Of a DNA stretch of 5,525 nt, positions 1-5,258 are shown piece by piece. Both the position numbers and the translations under genes were made by a program. The DNA lies in NCBI GenBank assembly GCA_035267045.1, contig DATFMH010000081.1:1-5525 (forward strand). The letters run 5' to 3'. Positions within the stretch are counted from its first letter, which is position 1; each line of letters starts with the position of its first letter. Below the pieces are notes generated by a model. It searched no databases. It was not told the DNA's origin and saw nothing but the letters and a program-made list of their open reading frames with translations. The stretch comes from DATFMH01 sp035267045 (GTDB lineage: Bacteria > Bacteroidota > Rhodothermia > Balneolales > DATFMH01).

Positions 1-306
1 AATGATTCATTGCTTGATTTTGATGGCCTGGTGATGGATGAGACGCAATCTAAATTGGGGAAAGATTTCTATGACATTTTTTATAAGGAATGGGATTCAC
101 CAAAACATGTACTTAACTATACTATAGTTATACGTGAAAAACCTGTTCCTTCTCTTGGAACACAGGTCATGGTAGTGATCGATGATAAAACCGTATTTCA
201 GAATTTTTTACAACCCAGAATAGAAATTATTGAGGAAGCGGCAAAAGCAGCCGTGGCATATTCCAGACAATATTTACAAATATATCATAAATCGATTTTC
301 AAATAA
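1..306 (+). CDS. csgE: CsgE, curli secretion specificity factor (5'-truncated by window edge)
   Basis: The reading frame is open from base 1 (N-D-S-L-L-D-F-D-G) to the TAA at 304-306, so the signal peptide and first mature residues lie outside the window. A TTG at base 10 could be taken as a start but lies inside the conserved domain. The visible 101 residues cover nearly all of the mature CsgE domain. They align by eye with E. coli CsgE: GLVMDETQSKLGKDFYDIFY matches GLLTDHTVSSIGHDFYRAF, the segment REKP matches NERP, and VFQNFLQPR matches IFQTFLFPLKR. In E. coli, CsgE is a periplasmic factor whose oligomer caps the CsgG channel and directs CsgA to it; I assume the same role here. The C-terminal helix (EEAAKAAVAYSRQYLQIY) is the usual family ending. 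csgF begins 32 bases downstream, consistent with one operon. Confidence 0.93.
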   Translation, partial: NDSLLDFDGLVMDETQSKLGKDFYDIFYKEWDSPKHVLNYTIVIREKPVPSLGTQVMVVIDDKTVFQNFLQPRIEIIEEAAKAAVAYSRQYLQIYHKSIFK

Positions 307-324
307 TTACGATTGAAATAAATC

Positions 325-334
325 AGGGGGGAAG
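325..334 (+). promoter_or_regulatory. Ribosome binding site of csgF
   Basis: The purine-rich AGGGGGGAAG ends four bases before the ATG at 339 and supports that start over the in-frame ATG at 366. The later ATG would remove the only lysine before the hydrophobic core of the signal peptide. A second purine run (AAGGGGGTAGGG) precedes 366, so the internal start cannot be fully excluded. Confidence 0.6.
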
Positions 335-338
335 TAAG

Positions 339-767
339 ATGTTATTCAACAAGGGGGTAGGGATAATGTCCCTGTTTATAGTGGTATTAGGTTATCATTC
401 CGTATTCGGACAGCAATTTGTATACCAGCCAATTAATCCGGCTTTTGGAGGCAATCCCATGAATTATTCGTGGTTATTGAATTCCGCTCAGTTACAGAAT
501 CCATATAAAGATAACGGATCGGATTATAATCCTTTTGATACTAATCCATTACAGGATTTCAAGTCGACGTTGCAGCGTGAAATTCTTAGTGAGCTATCTC
601 AAAAATTGGTAGCCGGACAGTTGGGAGATCTAAATATTACAAAACAAGGGAATTATGACCTGGGCGACTACAATATAAAAATTAATCCTGGTACAGGTGG
701 ATTAAGTATTACAATTTTCGATAAGATTTCAGGTGAAGAAACAAATATAACAATACCCTATTTATAA
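339..767 (+). CDS. csgF: CsgF, curli assembly and surface-coupling factor
   Basis: This 142-residue protein has a Sec signal peptide with likely cleavage after VFG at residue 24, giving a mature start QQFVYQP. The signature motifs are present: NPAFGGNP at residues 33-40 and LLNSAQLQNPYKD at 46-58. The E. coli equivalents are NPNFGGNP and LLNSAQAQNSYKD. A central helix (about 71-92) and a C-terminal beta region (about 108-141, with the D-K-x-S-G-E turn) follow, as in the family. E. coli CsgF inserts its N-terminal segment into the CsgG beta-barrel and forms a second constriction, while its C-terminal part reaches the surface and couples secretion to nucleation. The E. coli constriction residue Asn17 of the mature protein aligns by eye with Met41 here. 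The stop codon overlaps the csgG start (TAATG), which predicts translational coupling. Confidence 0.96.
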   Translation: MLFNKGVGIMSLFIVVLGYHSVFGQQFVYQPINPAFGGNPMNYSWLLNSAQLQNPYKDNGSDYNPFDTNPLQDFKSTLQREILSELSQKLVAGQLGDLNITKQGNYDLGDYNIKINPGTGGLSITIFDKISGEETNITIPYL

Positions 768-2176
768 TGTTTATTTTATGGTTAGATGTGATGATTAAAA
801 GGGGAGTCATTATTTCAATTGGTTTATGGGGAGTGTTAACATTTGTGTCAGGATGTGCAAATTATTTGAGCCCATTTAAGACGGAAAATGCACGCTTGGG
901 GAGTCCTACATCTGTTAATAAAGAACTTAAACAGTTGCCACCGCCCGAAGACAAAATTATAGTGGCTACTTATCGTTTTCGTGATCAAACGGGTCAATAC
1001 AAATCATCCGAAAACGGCGCCAGTTGGTCAACGGCCGTGACACAGGGTGCGACATCCATTTTAATACGGGCTCTTGAAGAGTCCGGTTGGTTTGTTCCGA
1101 TCGAGCGGGAAGATTTATCAAATTTGCTGAATGAACGTAAAGTAATTCAGATGGTGCGTGCCCAGTACAAAGGACAGGATGGGAAAACACTACCTCAATT
1201 ACCTCCATTACTGTATGCCGGCGTATTGCTTGAAGGAGGCATCATATCTTACGATACTAACGTAATGACGGGTGGATTAGGGGCGCGGTATCTGGGTATA
1301 GGCGCTTCCGGGCAATATCGACAGGATCAGGTAACTATCTATTTGCGAGCAACATCCACACAGAGCGGAAAGATTCTCAAGACCGTTTATACTACAAAAA
1401 CCATACTATCAGAAAAGGTGGATGCCGGGGTATTTCGCTTCGTGGATACAGACAAATTACTTGAAGGTGAAGCAGGTTACAGTTTCAATGAACCTACTAC
1501 ATTAGCGGTAACTGAGGCGATTGAAAAGGCAGTGCTTAGCCTGATTATTGAAGGAGTTCACAAAGGATTATGGAATCTAAATAATCCGGATGACATCAAT
1601 TCATCCGTTTTTAAAAATTATGAGCGAGAAAAGAACGATTCAGAAAATTATGATTCCTTCGGAAGATACTTAACCAATAAACGCGAAGGCGTAGGAGTTG
1701 GAATAAATTATGCCATGCAGTGGTATCAGGGTAATTATCCCAATCCGCTAATACGGCCGGCCGGTGAAATGAATATTACTTATTATCCCCACCCAAAATT
1801 TGGTATTGGCATGGAAGCAGGGTTGGGAAATATTGCTGCCAGGAATGCTTTCGAAAAAGAATATAATTATGTGGGGTTGAAAGGGACATATTACATATTG
1901 CCAAACATGAGTAACACCGTATATCTGATCGCCGGGGGTGGGTTATTAGTTGGAAGAACGGGTTTTTCACGGGGAGAGGACCTGTTTCCTTATATATCAG
2001 GTGGTATCGGATTTGAACAATTCATAACACCCTATATGGGTATCAATGTCGAATTCAAAAATGTTTACTCAATGGAAGATGGCCTTGACGGGGTAAAGAA
2101 GGGAAATATTAATGATATGATTTGGAGGGGTAATGTTGGGATTAAATTTTATCTCGGTACCAACAAAACGAAGTAA
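767..2176 (+). CDS. csgG: CsgG, curli outer-membrane secretion channel lipoprotein with C-terminal barrel-like extension
   Basis: This is a 469-residue lipoprotein; E. coli CsgG has 277. The lipobox VSGC places the acylated cysteine at residue 30. The start at 767 overlaps the csgF stop. An ATG at 791 (Met9, MIKRG...) would give a more typical 22-residue signal peptide, and neither start has a clear Shine-Dalgarno, so reinitiation is likely. Residues about 55-275 match the CsgG core closely: the RFRDQTGQYK region, WFVPIEREDL, NLLNERKVI, GGLGARYLGIG, KTILSEKVDAGVFRFVD, LLEGEAGYSFNEP and GLWNL. The core forms the nonameric pore for unfolded curlin subunits. After a charged linker (about 276-305), residues 306-465 contain about eight alternating, glycine- and aromatic-rich strands resembling a small outer-membrane barrel, ending in GIKFYLG. 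The E. coli pore residues Asn55 and Phe56 align with Ser86 and Trp87, and the loop is one residue longer. Core identification is firm; the extension's fold is inferred. Confidence 0.96.
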   Translation: MFILWLDVMIKRGVIISIGLWGVLTFVSGCANYLSPFKTENARLGSPTSVNKELKQLPPPEDKIIVATYRFRDQTGQYKSSENGASWSTAVTQGATSILIRALEESGWFVPIEREDLSNLLNERKVIQMVRAQYKGQDGKTLPQLPPLLYAGVLLEGGIISYDTNVMTGGLGARYLGIGASGQYRQDQVTIYLRATSTQSGKILKTVYTTKTILSEKVDAGVFRFVDTDKLLEGEAGYSFNEPTTLAVTEAIEKAVLSLIIEGVHKGLWNLNNPDDINSSVFKNYEREKNDSENYDSFGRYLTNKREGVGVGINYAMQWYQGNYPNPLIRPAGEMNITYYPHPKFGIGMEAGLGNIAARNAFEKEYNYVGLKGTYYILPNMSNTVYLIAGGGLLVGRTGFSRGEDLFPYISGGIGFEQFITPYMGINVEFKNVYSMEDGLDGVKKGNINDMIWRGNVGIKFYLGTNKTK

Positions 2177-2251
2177 TAAAAGCGTATAAAATGAAAGGAG
2201 GGATACAAATAATTCAATAAAAGGGGAAGTATACAGATAGTAGAAAAAGTA

Positions 2252-2368
2252 AGACAGCGCCAGGGAAACTTTTTTACCATAAGGTAAAAATGCCCGAGTA
2301 CCCTAACGCCGCCTCAGATTGTAAAATATTGACTAGATCAATAGCAAGCAAAAGGCGGTCTGCTGTTT
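2252..2368 (+). ncRNA. Candidate structured RNA leader (three-stem junction)
   Basis: The outer stem is AGACAGC (2252-2258) with GCTGTTT (2362-2368), seven pairs including one G-U. Inside it, hairpin 2263-2295 pairs GGG with CCC around a bulged AAA, then C-G, a T-T mismatch and TTTTTACC (2271-2278) with GGTAAAAA (2283-2290) over an ATAA loop. A second arm pairs GCCGCCT (2308-2314) with AGGCGGT (2353-2359) and contains TATTGA/TCAATA (2327-2332 and 2338-2343). The stems do not conflict, so a three-way junction is possible. I do not recognise a known riboswitch or ribozyme class. Arms of this length can arise by chance, and 2327-2343 could instead be a protein operator. Confidence 0.3.
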
Positions 2369-2399
2369 CTACTTCTATTCTGTAAAACATAATTAACAT

Positions 2400-2433
2400 C
2401 CGGACGACTATCAGATTTTTATAGTGAATCCGG
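2400..2433 (+). promoter_or_regulatory. Interrupted inverted repeat just upstream of the curlin gene
   Basis: CCGGA (2400-2404) pairs with TCCGG (2429-2433), and ACTAT (2407-2411) pairs with ATAGT (2421-2425), separated by a small asymmetric internal loop and a nine-base apical loop. It lies 33 bases before the curlin ATG, so it could be a 5' UTR stem-loop or a regulator binding site. It is followed by TTTAAATT rather than a true T run, which makes a terminator less likely. Confidence 0.4.
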
Positions 2434-2452
2434 TTTAAATTAGTAAATCAAT

Positions 2453-2457
2453 AAAGG
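2453..2457 (+). promoter_or_regulatory. Ribosome binding site of the curlin gene
   Basis: AAAGG, reading on into AAT, lies nine bases before the ATG at 2467 and supports that start, which is directly followed by the Lys-Lys of the signal peptide. Confidence 0.65.
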
Positions 2458-2466
2458 AATAGTAAC

Positions 2467-3456
2467 ATGAAAAAAATAGCATTAAGTATTTTTGCTCTGA
2501 TGTTAACTGTCAGTTTATCAATGGCTCAGAATACAGCCAATGTAAATCAACATGGTCATTATCACGTGATGAATATTGATCAAACAGGTAATAATCAGAA
2601 TGCAACGGTCAATCAGAGAGGTAATCAGGGGAAGATCACTATCAAGCAGGTTGCCGATAATGATATTACCCAAAATGCAACGGTCAATCAGAGAGGTAAG
2701 GAAAATGAGGCTTTAATTCAGCAGATTCAAACTGGTAATAGTACTCCTACTTCTGACAACGCCATGATTAATCAACGCGGACATATGAATGTTGCCAAAA
2801 TAATGCAAAATGCACCCGGATCTAATTCCGGTCATAATGCTGAGATCAATCAGCGTGGCGACAAAAACGAAAGTTACCAGACCTCAAAAAGTGGGTATAC
2901 GATCGATTTGTTTGCCAAACAAAATGGTGATAAGAACTATGCCAATCAGTCCACTGACAATGGTAAACACGTATCTGAAAGTATCATTCAAAAAGGTAGC
3001 AAGAATGATGCATATCAATCACAAGACGGATTGAATAAAAAAGCTATGATCACTCAAAATGGTGATAAAAACTATGCTAAGCAAAATCAATCCGGTGGAG
3101 GCTGGACACAAAATAATACAGCGTCTATCAAGCAGGCTGGTGATATAAACAAAGCCGTGCAGACACAAATAGTGACGTCAACAATGAATCAGACCAATTT
3201 AGCTGATATCATTCAGAACGGATACAAAAATGAAGCTAGTCAATGGATGAATGGGGAGTCCAACAGTGCTACAATCCATCAAAATGGTGATAAGAACTAT
3301 GCCACACAATGGCAAAATGGTATGAACAACGTAACCATGGTTAAACAAGATGGAAGCCAAAACTGGATTCGGCAACATCAGGATGGAAATGGCCTGTCCA
3401 GCATTATCACGCAATCAGGCGATCATAATGCTATCACTATAAATCAGCATAATTAA
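2467..3456 (+). CDS. Secreted curlin-repeat protein (CsgA/CsgB-like amyloid subunit) with 13 repeats
   Basis: This 329-residue protein starts with a classic Sec signal peptide (MKKIALSIFALMLTVSLSMA) predicted to be cut after residue 20. The rest is a tandem array of curlin-type repeats of 22-28 residues on the pattern A-x-I/V-x-Q-x-G-x-x-N-x-A-x-x-Q. The Q-x-G core begins at residues 28, 50, 75, 103, 129, 152, 175, 197, 223, 250, 272, 294 and 316. Gln and Asn ladders of this kind stack in the beta-solenoid of curli fibres; E. coli CsgA has five repeats. Repeats 1-5 carry mainly Q-R-G, while later ones carry Q-N-G or relatives followed by K-N-Y-A. There is no cysteine. csgEFG lies directly upstream, so this is the probable secretion substrate and fibre subunit. 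I leave the symbol empty because CsgA and CsgB cannot be told apart from sequence alone here. Confidence 0.93.
   Translation: MKKIALSIFALMLTVSLSMAQNTANVNQHGHYHVMNIDQTGNNQNATVNQRGNQGKITIKQVADNDITQNATVNQRGKENEALIQQIQTGNSTPTSDNAMINQRGHMNVAKIMQNAPGSNSGHNAEINQRGDKNESYQTSKSGYTIDLFAKQNGDKNYANQSTDNGKHVSESIIQKGSKNDAYQSQDGLNKKAMITQNGDKNYAKQNQSGGGWTQNNTASIKQAGDINKAVQTQIVTSTMNQTNLADIIQNGYKNEASQWMNGESNSATIHQNGDKNYATQWQNGMNNVTMVKQDGSQNWIRQHQDGNGLSSIITQSGDHNAITINQHN
2599..2699 (+). repeat. 26-base exact direct repeat inside the curlin gene (copies 75 bases apart)
   Basis: The same 26 bases, beginning AATGCAACGG and ending GAGAGGTAA, occur at 2599-2624 and 2674-2699. Both are in frame and encode N-A-T-V-N-Q-R-G. 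Synonymous sites are also identical, which suggests recent duplication or gene conversion of one 25-codon repeat unit rather than protein-level constraint alone. Confidence 0.85.
2920..3304 (+). repeat. Dispersed 25-base repeat inside the curlin gene (three copies)
   Basis: A 25-base sequence beginning CAAAATGGTGATAAG is identical at 2920-2944 and 3280-3304. A third copy begins at 3055 with two differences (TAAAAAC for TAAGAAC and GCT for GCC). All encode Q-N-G-D-K-N-Y-A in frame. The starts are 135 and 225 bases apart, whole numbers of codons. Confidence 0.8.
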
Positions 3457-3463
3457 GGTCAAC

Positions 3464-3495
3464 AAAATGCGGGTGGGTAAAACTACCCGCATTTT
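3464..3495 (+). terminator. Intrinsic terminator of the curlin gene
   Basis: AAAATGCGGGT (3464-3474) pairs perfectly with ACCCGCATTTT (3485-3495), an 11-base-pair stem with a GC-rich core. The T tract is part of the 3' arm. It begins eight bases after the curlin stop codon. The matching A tract on the 5' side means it could also work on the minus strand. It separates the curlin gene from the downstream lipoprotein gene. Confidence 0.85.
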
Positions 3496-3764
3496 ATATG
3501 CTTAAGAAAATTAAAGATTGATAAAGAAAAACATGATACGGAAAGAGTGTGTTGTAATCAGGTATAAGTTGACTGATTCGGGATGTTAGATCATATACAG
3601 ATAAAAAAGTATTAAATCTAATGATTAGGGACTAAAAAAATACCGTTGCTATTTTTAAGCACATTAGAAAAAAGGAATTAAAAGAATATTTAATAAGAAA
3701 AATCAAATTATACAGGGTTAGTTCAACTATTCAGGATTAAAATCAAGAAAAAGGAGACGGTATC
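3496..3764 (+). other. AT-rich intergenic region before the lipoprotein gene
   Basis: No gene is seen between the curlin terminator and 3765. The stretch is strongly AT-rich with stops in all frames. It holds an all-A/T hairpin, AAAAATA (3636-3642) with TATTTTT (3650-3656), and a near-perfect palindrome TAGTTCAACTA (3719-3729). A promoter for the lipoprotein gene must probably lie here, since the strong terminator precedes it. A TTGACT near 3568 has only a weak -10 candidate, so I do not call a promoter. Confidence 0.5.
3751..3756 (+). promoter_or_regulatory. Ribosome binding site of the lipoprotein gene
   Basis: AAGGAG, a strong Shine-Dalgarno, lies eight bases before the ATG at 3765 and supports this start over the in-frame Met11. 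The chosen start also gives the signal peptide its basic n-region (R2, R5, K7). Confidence 0.75.
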
Positions 3765-5258
3765 ATGAGATATGTAAGAGAAAAAGCCTGGCTAATGTCA
3801 GGTATTGCATTGGTCGGTATACTGTTAGCCTGTAATAAACCTGTTATTCAGCCGCCGTCAACAGGGGAGATTCAGGGTACTGTTTTAGGTTTTAACGATC
3901 AAAAACCACTAAAAGGTGTTCAGGTGACAACCAATCCACCTACCAGTTCTACAGTAACAGAACAGACAGGTAAATTTACTTTTAGTAACCTTGATGCTGG
4001 TAATTATGCTATATCAACATATAAAAACGGTTATAAAAATAATTCCGTGACGGTGACGGTGAAGGGTGACGAGGTGACACAGGCAACAATGTATATAGAA
4101 CAACAAACAGATCCGACTTTACTTTTGACTCCTCCTTCAAACCCGACTCCGCAAACACAAGCACAAAGTCAATCAACAAACGTAACACTCACCTGGCAGG
4201 ATCCAAGTGATAGTACGGGTGGTGTTACTTATGATGTATTCTTATATGAATATGATTCGCCTATTCAAAAGAAGGTGGCTGATAAGATTACTGAGACAAA
4301 ATATAAGATAGCTGAATTAAACTATAATACGGTATATTATTGGGGAGTCGTTTCGCATCGTGGAACATTATCGGCCAATAGCGATGAATGGAGTTTTAAA
4401 ACCCGTGTCATTCCGGATTTTCCTTATATCTACGCCAGTAGAATAGATGGAGATTATGAAATCTATTTATCGGATGGTACGGATAGCACCGCTGTGCAAT
4501 TAACGCATAATAATTATCGGGATTGGTGGCCACGATTCAGTCCGGATCGTAAAAAGATTGCCTTTACATCCGATGAGACCATTGAACCACAGATATACAC
4601 CATGAACGTAGATGGATCTAACCGGTTACAGGTTACTACAGTCGGTGTTACCGGCTATAATAACTTTGGTACCGGATTCTGCTGGTCGCCCGATAGCCGT
4701 CAACTTTATTACGCACACAATGATAAACTATATCGTATAGATGCAAACGGTACGGATTTGACGCTCATAGCCACAGCACCGGCCGGACGAAATTTCAAAG
4801 ACATTGATGTGTCCTCTAAAGGTGATAAAATTGTTGGCCTTACAATAGGACAAAATATCTATGATACAGAGATATACATTATGGATATCTCTGGAAAAAA
4901 TATGAAAATGCTGGTTGGAAACGAGCCGGGCCGACTGGACAGTCCATCGTTTTCTGTTGACGGCAGCAAAGTGTTATACACTTATGATGTCTCTAAATAT
5001 CAGAATGCCGCCGGACGTCAGTTAAGTGCCAGCATATTTATGATAAACACGGATAGTTCAGGGGTTGTAAACATTTCTCAAAATAAAGCCAACGGTACTA
5101 ATGATTTATATCCGCGTTATTCACCCGATGGTTCGGCCATTATATTCACGAATCAAAGAAATGACGGATTAATGCCACCGGTAATTTTAAAAATGGCTCT
5201 TGATGGTTCGGGCAGAACACAAATTATTGATAATGGACTGATGGCTGACTGGCGTTGA
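3765..5258 (+). CDS. Multidomain lipoprotein: carboxypeptidase-regulatory-like domain, Fn3-like domain and TolB-type PD40 propeller
   Basis: This 497-residue protein has a lipoprotein signal peptide ending in LLAC, with lipidated Cys23 followed by Asn. Residues about 34-113 (GEIQGTVLGF..., GKFTFSNLDAGNYAIS, then NGYKNNSVTVTV) are a CarboxypepD_reg-like beta-sandwich. A Pro/Gln/Ser-rich linker (about 114-138) leads to an Fn3-like module (139-214: TNVTLTWQDP, YDVFLYE, LNYNTVYYWGVVS, EWSFKTR). From about 219 to the end is a WD40-like PD40/TolB propeller, with motifs PRFSPDRKKIAFTSD (256), FCWSPDSRQLYY (305), DVSSKGDKIVG (348), PSFSVDGSKVLYTYD (394) and PRYSPDGSAIIFTNQ (450). The end, MADWR, could close the ring with the first blade, suggesting about six blades. 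Such propellers usually bind proteins or ligands. No catalytic motif was seen. A role with curli rests on position only, and a strong terminator separates the two genes. Confidence 0.88.
   Translation: MRYVREKAWLMSGIALVGILLACNKPVIQPPSTGEIQGTVLGFNDQKPLKGVQVTTNPPTSSTVTEQTGKFTFSNLDAGNYAISTYKNGYKNNSVTVTVKGDEVTQATMYIEQQTDPTLLLTPPSNPTPQTQAQSQSTNVTLTWQDPSDSTGGVTYDVFLYEYDSPIQKKVADKITETKYKIAELNYNTVYYWGVVSHRGTLSANSDEWSFKTRVIPDFPYIYASRIDGDYEIYLSDGTDSTAVQLTHNNYRDWWPRFSPDRKKIAFTSDETIEPQIYTMNVDGSNRLQVTTVGVTGYNNFGTGFCWSPDSRQLYYAHNDKLYRIDANGTDLTLIATAPAGRNFKDIDVSSKGDKIVGLTIGQNIYDTEIYIMDISGKNMKMLVGNEPGRLDSPSFSVDGSKVLYTYDVSKYQNAAGRQLSASIFMINTDSSGVVNISQNKANGTNDLYPRYSPDGSAIIFTNQRNDGLMPPVILKMALDGSGRTQIIDNGLMADWR

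Larger units (their letters stand above)
2177..2466 (+). other. 290-base intergenic region upstream of the curlin gene
   Basis: No convincing gene is visible. The first 75 bases are purine-rich and contain an SD-like AAAGGAGG (2194-2201) that serves no evident start. The middle (2252-2368) holds three mutually compatible stems, and 2400-2433 holds a further inverted repeat; both are listed separately. I could not pick a convincing promoter. A TTGACT at 2329-2334 lacks a good -10 element at normal spacing, and no clear TAnnTTTG element of the Bacteroidetes type was found. There is no obvious terminator right after csgG, so the csgEFG transcript may read into the curlin gene. Confidence 0.6.
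2530..3453 (+). repeat. Curlin tandem repeat array (13 degenerate units, about 66-84 bases each)
   Basis: The mature curlin protein is built entirely of repeats whose Q-x-G cores are spaced 22, 25, 28, 26, 23, 23, 22, 26, 27, 22, 22 and 22 residues apart. The units are degenerate at DNA level except for the near-identical stretches listed separately. The 22-residue spacing is the shortest and most frequent; longer units carry inserts rich in Gly, Ser, Thr and Asn between the two strands or between units. Confidence 0.85.

Noticed and set aside
966..1208. Open frame on the minus strand inside csgG
   Set aside because: It lies wholly antisense to the most conserved part of csgG, lacks a ribosome binding site, and its product shows no recognisable domain.
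1776..1970. Open frame on the minus strand inside the csgG extension
   Set aside because: Antisense shadow of a real gene; low-complexity product and no start signal.
2191..2220. Nine-codon micro-ORF after csgG
   Set aside because: It has no upstream ribosome binding site and is too short to support; its own codons form the SD-like run.
2298..2368. Integron attC site suggested by CCCTAACGCCGCC and the facing AGGCGGT
   Set aside because: The right end lacks the complementary GTTRRRY core (it reads GTTTCTA), and no integrase or cassette is present.
2252..2368. Known c-di-GMP riboswitch or small self-cleaving ribozyme
   Set aside because: The conserved residues of c-di-GMP-I, c-di-GMP-II, twister, hammerhead and pistol were looked for by eye and not found in the right arrangement.
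2810..3034. Second + strand frame inside the curlin gene
   Set aside because: Arises from repetitive coding sequence read in another frame; no ribosome binding site, and the product has no curlin or other recognisable pattern.
3199..3414. Minus-strand frame inside the curlin gene
   Set aside because: Antisense to in-frame curlin repeats, with a hydrophobic product typical of reversed Asn/Gln-rich coding.
2530..3453. CRISPR-like array of regularly spaced repeats
   Set aside because: The repeats are in frame, degenerate and encode curlin Q-x-G units; there are no unique spacers of constant size and no cas genes.
3636..3656. AAAAATA/TATTTTT hairpin as a terminator
   Set aside because: The stem is only A-T pairs, has no GC core, and lies far from any gene end; expected by chance in AT-rich sequence.
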